From Lentisphaerota bacterium (GTDB taxonomy: Bacteria; Verrucomicrobiota; Lentisphaeria; Victivallales; Victivallaceae), in contig CP071032.1 in assembly GCA_017134815.1 (NCBI GenBank), positions 1,856,001 through 1,920,000 of the forward strand: a stretch of 64,000 bases of DNA. The letters are read 5' to 3'. Position numbers and translations under genes: made by a program. Below, piece after piece: positions 25,565 to 35,221 of the stretch. Each line of letters begins with the position of its first letter. The stretch's first letter is position 1. Under the pieces are notes generated by a model. That model saw only the letters and a list, made by a program, of their open reading frames with translations. It ran no database searches and had not been told where the DNA came from.

Positions 25565-27880
25565 TCAGCCGCACTTGCTGTATTCGCAAGCCAGACATTT
25601 CAGGCAGTTTTCCTGATTTATCAGTTCACGTTGATTACAGCTTGGACAAATCATCTTATTATTGTCAACAGCCGCATCAGATTTTATGACGCTCACTTTT
25701 TTTTTTGCATCTTTCTTATCAGTAATCCCCAGTTTGCCGAGATGCTGCTCTACGACATAACCAATTTCCGCGGCCAGCGACGGCATGTACTTACCGTTCT
25801 TGAAATATCCGCCATTCGGATCATAAACACTCTTGAGCTCGTCCACCAGAAAAGTAGGTTCCGGATCATGCCGGAAAACTGCTGAAATCAAGCGGGAAAT
25901 AGCCACAATCCAGCTGAAATGCTGCAGGTTCTTGGTGTTAATAAAAAGCTCATAAGGGCGCCGTTTTTCCTGTTCGATATGGTCATTTATGGTAATATAA
26001 AAAGCATCTGGCGACAATGATGTTTTTATCTTGTAGGTCGTACCCTCCAGTTCCTCAGGACGTTTGACCAGTCTGGCTTTCTCTTTGTGCGCCTTGAGTT
26101 GTTTTTCGTGCTTTTCAGCTTCAGCTTTCTCTTTTTCTTTTTCCTGCTTCTTCTTGTCGTCATCACGGATAAGCACCCCGGCGATGTACTCTGAAGGCCG
26201 GAAGGTAGTGCACCCCTTAAGCCCTTTTTCATAGGCTTTCATATAAATATCCTTGAAATCCTCAAAGGGATAATCAGCAGGAATATTGATAGTCTTTGAA
26301 ATTGAACTGTCGATATACTTCTGAAGCTCAGCCTGAACCTCAAGGTGCTCAACCGGCCTGATATTATTTGAGCTGACAAAATAATCCGGCAGGTCCTTTT
26401 CGGCAATGCTGTCAACTTTCTTATGTTCACAGTATTTACGATAAGCATAATCGCTGATTTCAACTTCTGAAAAATCGTCTTCAGTAGTATTGCGGATGCG
26501 GCGGGTGTATTTAAAGGCAAATACCGGCTCCAGGCCACTGGAAACATTGCCGGCCAGCAAACTGATAGTGCCGGTAGGCGCGATTGAAGTTAAATGCGAA
26601 TTACGGATACCATGCTCTGCAATATTATCTCGAATATCTTTAGGCAGGGATTTGACAAAACCACCGGCCAGATAACTCTCTTTATCAAACAGCTTGAAGG
26701 TGCCTTTTTCTTTAGCGAGTTCAATACTGGAACGATACGCGGAGTGAGTAATAGTCTGCATTATTTTGCCAACTGTTTTGACTGATTCTCTGGAGCCGTA
26801 CTTTTTGCCCAGAAAAATAAGCGTATCACCCAGCCCGGTTATACCTATCCCCATGCGGCGCTTTGAATAAGCTTCCTGCTGTTGCTTTTCCAGCGGATAG
26901 TTACTCATCTCAATTACGTTGTCCAGCATGCGAACAGCCAGCGGCACTACTTTTTTGAGACGCTCAAAGTCAAATTCCGCTTTATCGGTAAACGGGTTTT
27001 TGACAAATTTTGTCAGGTTAACTGAACCGAGCAGACAAGCCCCGTAAGGCGGTAGCGGCTGCTCTCCACACGGATTTGTAGCACGAATTTCTTCACAGTA
27101 ATGCAGATTGTTCATCTGGTTGATCTTGTCTACCAGAATGAATCCGGGCTCAGCGTAATTATAGGTGGAATTCATAATCTGATCCCATAAATCACGCGCT
27201 CTGACGGTTTTTACAACTTTGCCGTTAAACTGCAGATCCCAGTCAGTGTCTTTCTTAACCGCTTCCATAAAGTCAGCGGTTACCGCGACTGACAGGTTGA
27301 ACATCTGAAGCTGAGCGTTTTTACGCTTGGCATTAATAAACTTCTCAATGTCCGGATGATCACAACGCATAATCCCCATCTGAGCTCCGCGGCGCTGTCC
27401 GGCACTCATGATTGTGCGGCAGGTTGAATCAAGAACCTGCATAAAACTTATTGGACCGGACGACTGGGCTTCACAACCGCGAATGTGAAAGCCTTCCGGG
27501 CGGATTGTTGAAAAATCAAAGCCGACACCACCGCCCTGTTTCTGGGTCATGGCGGACTCTTTTACAGTATCAAAAATTCCCTCAATGGAATCGTCAATTT
27601 TATTCATCACATAGCAGTTGAACATGGTTACTTCCTCGCGGGAAGTCCCGGCATTAGCTATGATTCTGCCGCCCGGAATGAATTCAAATGAGCAGAGCAC
27701 CTCTTCAAATTTCTTCTGCCATTTTTCAGAATCCTCTTCTGCTTGAGCACAGGCTCCGGCAACACGCTGCATTGTCGCCATAATACTGCTGTCGGCAGGC
27801 AAGTCATTATTGCCTTGATAACGATATTTGCGGTTCCAGATGTCATGCGAAATGCAATACTTCTGTTGTGCTTCGGACAC
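25565..27880 (-). CDS. nrdJ: Adenosylcobalamin-dependent (class II) ribonucleotide reductase
   Basis: 771 residues. Class II motifs: 'FEFIPGGRIIANAGT', 'TMFNCYVM' (first redox Cys), 'TQKQGGGVGFDFSTIRP', 'ATNPCGEQPLPPYGACLLGSVNLTKF' (radical Cys in NPCGE), 'KRRMGIGITGLGD', 'SIAPTGTISLLAG'. A zinc-ribbon tail (CPSCNQ...NCLKCLACEYSKCG) provides the C-terminal redox cysteines. It makes deoxyribonucleotides without oxygen and needs B12. Start is GTG after GGAGGTGG. Two NrdR-like boxes lie about 180-225 bases upstream. No cobalamin riboswitch was recognised in the leader. A Lys/Glu-rich stretch near residue 580-610 is an insertion common in this family. Confidence 0.95.
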   Translation of the reverse strand: MSEAQQKYCISHDIWNRKYRYQGNNDLPADSSIMATMQRVAGACAQAEEDSEKWQKKFEEVLCSFEFIPGGRIIANAGTSREEVTMFNCYVMNKIDDSIEGIFDTVKESAMTQKQGGGVGFDFSTIRPEGFHIRGCEAQSSGPISFMQVLDSTCRTIMSAGQRRGAQMGIMRCDHPDIEKFINAKRKNAQLQMFNLSVAVTADFMEAVKKDTDWDLQFNGKVVKTVRARDLWDQIMNSTYNYAEPGFILVDKINQMNNLHYCEEIRATNPCGEQPLPPYGACLLGSVNLTKFVKNPFTDKAEFDFERLKKVVPLAVRMLDNVIEMSNYPLEKQQQEAYSKRRMGIGITGLGDTLIFLGKKYGSRESVKTVGKIMQTITHSAYRSSIELAKEKGTFKLFDKESYLAGGFVKSLPKDIRDNIAEHGIRNSHLTSIAPTGTISLLAGNVSSGLEPVFAFKYTRRIRNTTEDDFSEVEISDYAYRKYCEHKKVDSIAEKDLPDYFVSSNNIRPVEHLEVQAELQKYIDSSISKTINIPADYPFEDFKDIYMKAYEKGLKGCTTFRPSEYIAGVLIRDDDKKKQEKEKEKAEAEKHEKQLKAHKEKARLVKRPEELEGTTYKIKTSLSPDAFYITINDHIEQEKRRPYELFINTKNLQHFSWIVAISRLISAVFRHDPEPTFLVDELKSVYDPNGGYFKNGKYMPSLAAEIGYVVEQHLGKLGITDKKDAKKKVSVIKSDAAVDNNKMICPSCNQRELINQENCLKCLACEYSKCG

Positions 27881-28058
27881 AATCCACCTCCATTTTTACT
27901 CTTCATAAGTGTTTATATCAACGCGCCTCTAAAACGTGCTGAGATCTTTAATTTTTTACCGCTGAAAGGGGGTCCCGGCCCATTAATTAAAAGACACAGA
28001 TAGAGTGACTTAACTGGATACGGACAGATGGAACTTTCGCGGTCCGCGATTCGAAATA

Positions 28059-28106
28059 TTTCAATATATTGTATACACTATCAACAAAAAACACAATATA
28101 TAGTAT
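28059..28106 (-). promoter_or_regulatory. Pair of NrdR-box-like operators upstream of nrdJ
   Basis: Two similar AT-rich dyads: TTTCAATATATTGTAT at 28059-28074 and ACACAATATATAGTAT at 28091-28106. Their CAATATAT cores begin 32 bases apart, exactly the three-helical-turn spacing known for paired NrdR boxes (consensus near ACACWATATWTWGTGT). They sit between hppA and nrdJ, about 180 bases upstream of the nrdJ start codon. Likely binding site of the NrdR repressor; the nrdR gene itself is not in the window. Confidence 0.65.
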
Positions 28107-28204
28107 ATATCTTGTATGGTAAATAGTAATCGTTTTTAAATAAAAAACAAACATGGAAATAAAAAAAGTATCAAAAAAAACGATTTTGAGCAGCAATTCA
28201 ACTA

Positions 28205-28250
28205 TAATAATTTAAACTTCCTGCACAGAGTATTTTCCCCGTGCAGGAAG
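28205..28250 (-). terminator. Rho-independent terminator of hppA
   Basis: Ten-bp perfect stem CTTCCTGCAC/GTGCAGGAAG with a 14-base loop, eight bases after the hppA stop. On the minus strand it runs into TTTAAATTATT. Confidence 0.75.
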
Positions 28251-28257
28251 ACCAAAT

Positions 28258-30294
28258 TCACAAAGCTGAAATCGTCAGCAATGCAACAATGTTTACAATC
28301 TTGATCAGCGGATTGATTGCCGGGCCGGCAGTATCCTTATAGGGATCTCCAACCGTGTCACCGATAATTGCCGCACTGTGGGCATTGCTGCCCTTACCGC
28401 CGTATTCACCTTGCTCAATAAGCTTTTTCGCATTGTCCCAGGCGCCGCCGCCGGCAGTCATGCTGATTGCCAGAAACAGGCCGGAAACAATCGTTCCCAT
28501 CAACACGCCGCCCAATGCTCTCGGTCCCAGGAAAATTCCGACAACCAGCGGAATTACCACTGGCAGCATAGACGGCATTATCATCTTGCGAATGGCAGCT
28601 TTGGTCAGAATGTCAACAGCCCTGGAATAGTCCGGCCTGGCTTTGCCTTCAAGGATTCCTTTGATCTCATGAAACTGGCGGCGAACTTCATTGACCACCG
28701 CCCCGGCACTCTTGCCGACCGCCGACATCGCCATTGCTCCAAATAAATAAGGAATAAGCGCGCCTAAAAGCATCCCGACAATTATTTTAGGATCAGAAAG
28801 GTCAAAAGCAGCTTTACCATGAAAAAGCTTAAGCTCATGCGTGTAATCACTGAACAGGGCCAGAGCACCGACACCAGCTGAACAAATAGCATAACCTTTG
28901 GTAATAGCTTTCGTTGTATTGCCGACCGCGTCCAGAGGATCTGTCACATTTTCACGCACTTCCTGCGACATGTCGGCCATTTCTGCAATTCCCCCAGCAT
29001 TGTCGGTAACCGGCCCGAAGGCATCAACGGAAATAATAATACCCGCCATAGACAACATGCTGCTGGCCGCAATGGCCAGGCCGTAAATTCCAGCCAGATC
29101 AAAACTCAGCAGTATAATCGCACAAACCGCAATAACCGGCCATGCTGTAGCCCGCATAGACAATCCCAGGCCGGATATAATATTGGTCGCGGCACCGGTT
29201 GTGCAGGCCTTTGCCAGTCCATTAACCGGAGGATATTTAGTAGAAGTATAGTAATCAGTCACAAAAGCCATAAACCAGGTCAGACCCAGTCCGCCGAGTA
29301 TGCAGAAATAAAGATAAGCCGGGACCCTTTCCAGGTGCCCCATCAGCATATAGGTAACCGGATACAGCAGAAGAGCTGCCAATAAAGTGGAACTGAGGAT
29401 ACCGCGATATAATGCCCGCATTATATTTTCCTTACCCTTAGTCCTTACAAAAAAGATACCGAAAATTGAAGCAATTATGGAAATACCGCCAATAGCCAGC
29501 GGGAACAGAGTCGCCCGTTCCGGAGCTTGTTTGAAGAGCAGGGCGCCAAGCAGCATGGTCGCCACCATAGTAACTTCATAAGTCTCGAATAAGTCTGCTG
29601 CCATGCCGGCACAGTCACCAACATTGTCTCCTACATTGTCCGCGATCACCGCCGGATTGCGCGGGTCATCTTCAGGGATGCCGGCTTCAATCTTGCCAAC
29701 CAGGTCAGCACCGACATCAGCACCCTTGGTAAATATTCCACCTCCAAGCCGGGCAAATATTGAAATAAGCGAACCGCCGAATGCCAGCCCGATCAGGGGG
29801 CGAATGACCTCAGCCAGCGGTTTCCCTGGAGCAGAATTAAAGCGCATCAGAATATAATAGAAAATAACCAGCGCCAGCAACGCCAGCGACGCTACCAGCA
29901 TACCGGTCACCGATCCGCTGCGGAAAGCCAGCTTGAGAGCCGGGTTGAGGCCATCTCGTCCGGCTTCAGCAGTACGGACATTGGCCCTGACAGAGACATG
30001 CATCCCGATAAAGCCTGCAGCACCGGAAAATATCGCACCTGTAGCAAACGCGGCTGCCGTGAACCATCCAAGGTGCGGAAAGAAACCCAGGACAAAAAAT
30101 ATTATCACCCCAACCGGAAGAATAGTCAGATATTGTCTGGTAAGAAAAGCAGAAGCACCCTGCTGGATGGCTAATGCAATCTGGTTCATTTTCTCGTTGC
30201 CGCTACGCCGGGTCAACACCCACCTGCAGGTGATAGCCCCATATAAGATACCGGCCAGTGAACATATAAACGCAAATATAACCAGTTCGTTCAT
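28258..30294 (-). CDS. hppA: Membrane-bound proton-translocating pyrophosphatase
   Basis: 678 residues, about 16 membrane helices. Substrate-site motifs: [48 protein letters not shown], and the C-terminal [18 protein letters not shown]. The K+-dependence position is Lys ([10 protein letters not shown]), as in potassium-independent H+-pumping members, rather than Ala. It should couple PPi hydrolysis to proton export across the inner membrane. The ATG at 30294 follows GGAGGAAAAT. A terminator follows. It may share a transcript with the DUF493 gene 126 bases upstream. Confidence 0.95.
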   Translation of the reverse strand: MNELVIFAFICSLAGILYGAITCRWVLTRRSGNEKMNQIALAIQQGASAFLTRQYLTILPVGVIIFFVLGFFPHLGWFTAAAFATGAIFSGAAGFIGMHVSVRANVRTAEAGRDGLNPALKLAFRSGSVTGMLVASLALLALVIFYYILMRFNSAPGKPLAEVIRPLIGLAFGGSLISIFARLGGGIFTKGADVGADLVGKIEAGIPEDDPRNPAVIADNVGDNVGDCAGMAADLFETYEVTMVATMLLGALLFKQAPERATLFPLAIGGISIIASIFGIFFVRTKGKENIMRALYRGILSSTLLAALLLYPVTYMLMGHLERVPAYLYFCILGGLGLTWFMAFVTDYYTSTKYPPVNGLAKACTTGAATNIISGLGLSMRATAWPVIAVCAIILLSFDLAGIYGLAIAASSMLSMAGIIISVDAFGPVTDNAGGIAEMADMSQEVRENVTDPLDAVGNTTKAITKGYAICSAGVGALALFSDYTHELKLFHGKAAFDLSDPKIIVGMLLGALIPYLFGAMAMSAVGKSAGAVVNEVRRQFHEIKGILEGKARPDYSRAVDILTKAAIRKMIMPSMLPVVIPLVVGIFLGPRALGGVLMGTIVSGLFLAISMTAGGGAWDNAKKLIEQGEYGGKGSNAHSAAIIGDTVGDPYKDTAGPAINPLIKIVNIVALLTISAL

Positions 30295-30419
30295 ATTTTC
30301 CTCCAAAAAATGAATTAACTCCAGTATATATCTATTAATATATATGTAGTTCCTTTCAAAATGGAGAGACCGGGGAAAAAAACCAAAAAAATCTTTAAGT
30401 TTCAGAAAGCAACAAACTG

Positions 30420-30686
30420 TTAAAGCAGAAATTTGACACCATCAACAGCACTGAGTTCCTTACTCAGCTTTTCCATAATATCACGGTTCTCAAAAACTAC
30501 CGAAATCCGGTAAGACTGATACTTTCCGGTCTTAGACTTTTCTTTCAGTTCAGGCACGGCCTCAAATCCGTTACGGCGCAAAACCTGACAGAGCTTGTCA
30601 AGACATTTTACATTTGCAGTATCAACTACTACCCGGTAATTCCAGTCGACTGGAAACTCTATTTCCTGTTCTCTGTTTTTAATCAT
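30420..30686 (-). CDS. DUF493 (YbeD-like) family protein
   Basis: 88 residues: '[17 protein letters not shown]' N-terminus, '[57 protein letters not shown]'. The FP..W.Y.V..., S..GKY.S......, and C-terminal L...DGVK.LL pattern is that of the ACT-like DUF493/YbeD family. Function is unknown in most bacteria. Lies between the small Cys-rich genes and hppA on the same strand. Confidence 0.8.
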   Translation of the reverse strand: MIKNREQEIEFPVDWNYRVVVDTANVKCLDKLCQVLRRNGFEAVPELKEKSKTGKYQSYRISVVFENRDIMEKLSKELSAVDGVKFLL

Positions 30687-30710
30687 ATCACTCTACAGTT
30701 TAGATTAATC

Positions 30711-30842
30711 TCAGTGTTTTCTCTGACACTTCGGCTTACTGCCTTCCGCGTAATGCTTTGACCGGCATTTCTCACAATCACCATGACGTGGACAGTCAAA
30801 AACGGTACAGGGACAGTCAGCCTTTTTCTTTCCTTCCGTCAT
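30711..30842 (-). CDS. Cys-rich mini-protein, copy 1
   Basis: 43 residues from ATG at 30842 (CGGAG 7 bases upstream): MTEGKKKADCPCTVFDCPRHG then DCEKCRSKHYAEGSKPKCQRKH. The CPCxxxxCPRHGxCxxC...C pattern with six Cys and a His is shared with two other mini-genes at 30964 and 31306. It resembles small cysteine clusters annotated as DUF6485-like, but I am not certain of that family. Likely binds a metal such as zinc. The gene ends 24 bases before DUF493. Confidence 0.7.
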   Translation of the reverse strand: MTEGKKKADCPCTVFDCPRHGDCEKCRSKHYAEGSKPKCQRKH

Positions 30843-30963
30843 AATAAACTCCGCTTTTCTGATCATAACGTGCAAACCTGTAATGTACCTTTTAAATACC
30901 GGCATTCAAGCCATAGTGCTGATAACCACAATAAATAAGGAAAGGCAGGGGCAAAGCTGCAAT

Positions 30964-31164
30964 TCACGATCTTCCGCAGCTGGTCTTTTCACCGCGGCTA
31001 CGGCTGTAAGCCAGACATTCCCTGCAGTTACCATGTCGGGGACAATCAAAGTGGACACAGGGGCAGTTCGGGTTTCTTTTTTTATTTTCAGGCTTACAGT
31101 TTTTTATGCACTCTTCGCATTCAGCGCGCAAAAAAGAACGCTCTTTCTGTTGATCTCCAGCCAT
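30964..31164 (-). CDS. Cys-rich mini-protein, copy 2
   Basis: 66 residues from ATG at 31164 (GGAG nine bases upstream; an ATG five codons earlier is possible). It differs from copies 1 and 3 by an N-terminal extension with its own cysteines (ECEECIKNCKPEN), followed by the shared module CPCVHFDCPRHGNCRECLAY and RSRGEKTSCGRS. Function unknown; metal binding is inferred from the Cys pattern. Confidence 0.72.
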   Translation of the reverse strand: MAGDQQKERSFLRAECEECIKNCKPENKKRNPNCPCVHFDCPRHGNCRECLAYSRSRGEKTSCGRS

Positions 31165-31252
31165 AACTTTATACTCCATGCTAAAATATTAGACTTCCCA
31201 AATAATGTAATATTTATTCGCGCATTTTCAAATGATAATAAACCAGGAGTAT

Positions 31253-31282
31253 AAAAAAAAAGCCCCACTTTTTTAGTGGGGC
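31253..31282 (-). terminator. Rho-independent terminator of the bamA transcript
   Basis: Eight-bp stem GCCCCACT/AGTGGGGC with a five-base T-loop, 23 bases after the stop of Cys-rich copy 3. On the minus strand nine T residues follow, so it closes the long housekeeping run. Confidence 0.85.
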
Positions 31283-31305
31283 GGCAGTAATCATTAGAAA
31301 GCCGG

Positions 31306-31434
31306 TTATTTGCCACAACTGGTTCTGGAGCCGTGACTGTGATGATATGCCTGGCAATCTTCACAGTTTCCCTGACGCGGACAACCGGAATAAGTACACG
31401 GACAATCCACACTCTTCTTTTTATCCTCAGCCAT
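31306..31434 (-). CDS. Cys-rich mini-protein, copy 3
   Basis: 42 residues from ATG at 31434 with GGAGG at the right distance: MAEDKKKSVDCPCTYSGC then PRQGNCEDCQAYHHSHGSRTSCGK. It lies 16 bases after the bamA stop on the same strand and just before a strong terminator, so it is cotranscribed with bamA. The module is paralogous to copies 1 and 2. Confidence 0.75.
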   Translation of the reverse strand: MAEDKKKSVDCPCTYSGCPRQGNCEDCQAYHHSHGSRTSCGK

Positions 31435-31450
31435 TTTTCTCCTCCATATG

Positions 31451-33766
31451 TTACCAGGTGAAACCCATATTGAAGTGGAATCTGAGCTTGTTTGACAATC
31501 CCGGTACACTGTTGACAACCGGGTAAGCCAGGTCAAGCTGAATTGGGGCCTGCAGGTATGGAACCTTTATGCGAAGACCGTAACCCACGCCAACATTGAG
31601 CTTATTAAACTGGAAATTATAAGAATTACGCCAGACGTTACCGGCATCAACAAAAATAGCTCCACGAATAAACTTGTAAATTGGATGTGTCATAGTTGCC
31701 GTCAGCAGCAGCATTGACTGGCCGCCAATAGCGTCGTCCTGACTGTCAACTGGTGCAATTGAACGGTAGGGGAAACCACGAATTGTCTCACCACCACCAA
31801 GAAAGTAACGCTCAAACAGCGGAGCTTCCTGATTACGGTTGAAACTTGAAAGTTCACCCACCTTTCCACCGAGGTGGAATATAAGGGCTTTTTCGAGCAG
31901 TGAGAAATAATAGCTGCCTTTGGCCTCGACCCGGTAGAAGTTATTACTCGAACCAAGAATACGCGGCGAAATAGCTCCAAGAGTACTGATCTGGTAACCG
32001 TTAGTCGGGCTTGACAAGCTGTCACGAGTATCACGGTTAAGCAACAGCGAGAACTGACTCACCCACTGGTGACCGGACTGATCCCGCAGCTCCTGTGAAC
32101 GATCTGAGTCAATATTGCTGACATTTACGTTCTCAAGTTTATAACCCGCAGATGCTGTTGTAAAATCATCAAAGAATTTCTTGGACAAGGTGGTCCTGAA
32201 ACCAATACGGGTTTCATCCCAGTAGTCGTACTGCACGGTATTCCAGTAAGCATCAAAAGCAAGACGCAATGGAATATCAAACAGCCAGGGTTCTACAAAA
32301 TTCAAATTGATGCTGTTACGTTCCAGACCAACTAAAGCCTGCAAGCGCAATCTCTGCCCGCCGCCGCTGAAATAATTTTCAGGGTCAAACAGGTCAAAGT
32401 TATTATTGGTTATTTCAGCCATACCTACCAGAGAATAGTAACTGGAGAAACCGCCACCAACTTTGAACTGGAATGGTTTCTTTTCCTGAACTTCAAAGTT
32501 GACATTTTTGCTGCCGATTTCGTTTGAACTGACTGAAACAGCCTCAACTTTCTTGAAATAACCCATTCCCATCAGTCGCTCTTTACTGGCCTTGATACGG
32601 TTTTTATCAAGCGGGTCACCAGGCTGTATTACCAGCTCGCGGCGGATTACTTTGTCTTTGGTAATGTTGTTACCACTGATTATAACATCCTTGACCGTGT
32701 ATTTGCGACCTTCATTGACAACATACTCAATATCAACAATATGGGTTTTAAAGTTCGGCAGTCTGACCTCACGTACGCCAATATCTGCATAACCAAGTGA
32801 TTCATACGCGTTTTCAATCGCCTTCTGCGAGCGTTTTGAATTGTCATAGTTATAAACGTCGCCCTGACGTTGAGTCATTAAAGGAAGCAACTCGGAATCC
32901 TTGAAAATCTTATTACCAACAATAGATATCTTTCCAACCTTGTACGGCTTTCCTTCATAACACTTGAAGGTAATATTAACATATTCCGGATCGTCTTTTT
33001 CCTGAGCTACAATAACTTTTTCCACCTTAAAGTCCAGGTAACCGTATTCCCAGTACAGAGTACGCAACCTGGCTTTGTCATTATCCAGTTCATCACGCTG
33101 CAGCAAACCGTATTCCAGAAAACGGCTCAAGTAGGAATGGCGATTGGCAATCATGCCTCGAAGCCGCCACTGTGAAAAAGCGGTTACCCCGTCAAAAACA
33201 ACGTTATCCACTTTCAAACGCAGGTTTTCCTTGATATTGAAAACAACATCAATTTTGTTTTTACCCACTTTTTTCAGTACGGGAGAAACCTGAACATCGT
33301 TATATCCTTTGTCTTTATAATACTTCCTGAGGCGCTCCGCGCTTATTCTCAGTTTATTATCATTCAAAGGCATATCCGGGCTGAGGGTAATCTCTTCAAT
33401 CAAGTCTTTGCGCTTGAATTTCTGATTTCCCTCGAAAATAATCTTCTTGACCCTGGGCTTGACGAGTAATTTTATGGTAATCGCCTTTTTGCCGTCAGAG
33501 GTCGTGCGCTCCTCGGAAACCACATCAGAGAAAAATCCCAGCGAATAGAGTCGCTTGATATCCTGCCTCAGGATATCCTTATTGAACTCTTTGCCAGGTT
33601 TCTGCTGCACATTGTAAAGCAACATCTTACGCGGAAATTCATATCCGCCGATCTGCTTAAAATCAATGCTGCCGATTTCCGCAGCGAACGCTGTAATGCT
33701 CCACATTACCGCAAGAAAAGTTGTTATAACAAAAATCCCCTGTCTCACGTACGTAAGTCCTTTCAT
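31451..33766 (-). CDS. bamA: Outer membrane protein assembly factor BamA
   Basis: 771 residues. Signal peptide (IFVITTFLAVMWSITAFA), then five POTRA domains (for example 'VKKIIFEGNQKFKRKDLIEEI', 'VGKISIVGNKIFKDSELLPL', 'VKDVIISGNNITKDKVIRREL') and a C-terminal Omp85 barrel with 'YFLGGGETIRGFPYRSIAP' (the conserved VRGF/Y-like loop) and a final aromatic FTW. It inserts beta-barrel proteins in the outer membrane and shows this is a diderm. The ATG overlaps the dnaB stop; a GTG six codons later, after AAAGGAC, is an alternative start. Confidence 0.95.
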   Translation of the reverse strand: MKGLTYVRQGIFVITTFLAVMWSITAFAAEIGSIDFKQIGGYEFPRKMLLYNVQQKPGKEFNKDILRQDIKRLYSLGFFSDVVSEERTTSDGKKAITIKLLVKPRVKKIIFEGNQKFKRKDLIEEITLSPDMPLNDNKLRISAERLRKYYKDKGYNDVQVSPVLKKVGKNKIDVVFNIKENLRLKVDNVVFDGVTAFSQWRLRGMIANRHSYLSRFLEYGLLQRDELDNDKARLRTLYWEYGYLDFKVEKVIVAQEKDDPEYVNITFKCYEGKPYKVGKISIVGNKIFKDSELLPLMTQRQGDVYNYDNSKRSQKAIENAYESLGYADIGVREVRLPNFKTHIVDIEYVVNEGRKYTVKDVIISGNNITKDKVIRRELVIQPGDPLDKNRIKASKERLMGMGYFKKVEAVSVSSNEIGSKNVNFEVQEKKPFQFKVGGGFSSYYSLVGMAEITNNNFDLFDPENYFSGGGQRLRLQALVGLERNSINLNFVEPWLFDIPLRLAFDAYWNTVQYDYWDETRIGFRTTLSKKFFDDFTTASAGYKLENVNVSNIDSDRSQELRDQSGHQWVSQFSLLLNRDTRDSLSSPTNGYQISTLGAISPRILGSSNNFYRVEAKGSYYFSLLEKALIFHLGGKVGELSSFNRNQEAPLFERYFLGGGETIRGFPYRSIAPVDSQDDAIGGQSMLLLTATMTHPIYKFIRGAIFVDAGNVWRNSYNFQFNKLNVGVGYGLRIKVPYLQAPIQLDLAYPVVNSVPGLSNKLRFHFNMGFTW

Positions 33767-35202
33767 TCATCTAAATTTGGGGGCCTGTCCTCATCCCCAT
33801 ACTTGCTGGGGTTAACAAACTCCATTCGATCCGGGTAAAACTTTAAGTCGAGAATTCCGGTCTGGCCGTTACGGTTTTTTTCTATAATCAGTTTAGCATC
33901 AAGACCATTTCGCAAAGTTTCAGCAGAAGGAGACTTAGCTTCATCGCGATCACGATGTAGAAAAGCTACGATATCAGCATCCTGCTCAATGGTACCGGAT
34001 TCACGGAGATGGCTTAGTTTCGGGTGAGCAGACGCTCCTGAGGTTTTTTCCACCTCACGGTTAAGCTGGGCAAGAACCAGAATAGGCACATCCAGATCTT
34101 TGGCCAGTTTTTTAATCCCTGAAGATATTTCAGCGACTTCCTGCTGGCGGCTGTCAATACGCCCATCGGCTTTCATCAGCTGCAGGTAGTCGATCGCAAT
34201 CATTTCGATATTCTCCATCATTTTAAGGCGTCTTGCCTTAGCCCTGAGTTCGGCAATAGTCAGTCCGCCGGTAGGGTCAATGAAGATTTTAGTTTTCTGA
34301 AGCTCGGAAACAGCGCTGGTGAGCTTAGTCATTTCACTGGGTTTGAAGGATCCGTCAAAAAAACGGCTTTCAGGTATCTTGGCTTCAGTGCAGATTAAAC
34401 GACGGGTAATCTGTTCGGCAGTCATTTCCAGGCTGAAAAATGCCACTGCCCGCGGCCTGGTTTCCTTCATGGCAACATTGCGCAATAAATTCAGCGCCAG
34501 AGAAGTCTTACCAATTGAGGGGCGGGCCGCCAGCACAAACATCTCACCTCTTTTGAAACCTCCCACCATTTTATTCAAGTCCGGCAAACCGGTAGGAATA
34601 CCGATCTCCACTTTGCCGTTAATAAGATCCTGAATATTTTTGAAAGTTTCACCGAGACTGTCTTTAATTCTTACAACGTCGTTTTTGGAAGTCATATTAC
34701 GGACGCTGAAAACATCCGTTTCAATCTGATCAACCAGATTCTTTACTTCGATATCCTCATCATAACATTTCAGCAATGATTCGGTGCAAATGTTGATCAT
34801 TTTCCGCAAAGTCGAGTATTCACGGATAATATCGCACCAGCCGTCAATATTAACGGTAGTAGCAATTGCATTATAGAGGTCGGCCAGGAAAACCTGACCG
34901 CCCATCTCGTCCAGCTTGCCGCTTTTAGCAAGCTGGTTGGCAATGGAAATAAGGTCCACCCCAGTATTTGAGTGGTTGTAAAGATCAGCAATCGTTTTAA
35001 AAAGTTCACGATGAACATGCGAGTAAAAAACCTCTTCTGTACTGAGATTCTGAATTGCAATATCAATACAGGTAGACGGTTCCTTGAGCATCGCAGCCAG
35101 AACAGCACGTTCCGCTTCCAGATTATGCGGTTGCGGGCGCTCCTCCGAAAGGGCGCCTGGAACTCTGCGATTTTTCTGATACTTATCCTTATCTCCAGCC
35201 AT
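33763..35202 (-). CDS. dnaB: Replicative DNA helicase DnaB
   Basis: 479 residues. The N-terminal domain begins near 'PQPHNLEAERAVLAAMLKEP'. The RecA-like domain has Walker A ARPSIGKTS near 216, 'VAFFSLEMTAEQITRRLI', Walker B MIAIDYLQLM, 'LKKLAKDLDVPILVLAQLNREVEK' and 'LRESGTIEQDADIVAFLHR'. Length is normal. It unwinds DNA at the replication fork. It lies 19 bases after rplI and overlaps bamA by four bases. Confidence 0.96.
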   Translation of the reverse strand: MAGDKDKYQKNRRVPGALSEERPQPHNLEAERAVLAAMLKEPSTCIDIAIQNLSTEEVFYSHVHRELFKTIADLYNHSNTGVDLISIANQLAKSGKLDEMGGQVFLADLYNAIATTVNIDGWCDIIREYSTLRKMINICTESLLKCYDEDIEVKNLVDQIETDVFSVRNMTSKNDVVRIKDSLGETFKNIQDLINGKVEIGIPTGLPDLNKMVGGFKRGEMFVLAARPSIGKTSLALNLLRNVAMKETRPRAVAFFSLEMTAEQITRRLICTEAKIPESRFFDGSFKPSEMTKLTSAVSELQKTKIFIDPTGGLTIAELRAKARRLKMMENIEMIAIDYLQLMKADGRIDSRQQEVAEISSGIKKLAKDLDVPILVLAQLNREVEKTSGASAHPKLSHLRESGTIEQDADIVAFLHRDRDEAKSPSAETLRNGLDAKLIIEKNRNGQTGILDLKFYPDRMEFVNPSKYGDEDRPPNLDE

Positions 35203-35221
35203 TAATCAGCCTCCGGAGTTT

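Noticed and set aside
27881-28257. Possible cobalamin riboswitch in front of the B12-dependent reductase
   Set aside because: No B12-box-like conserved stretch or matching fold was seen; NrdR-like boxes explain the region better.
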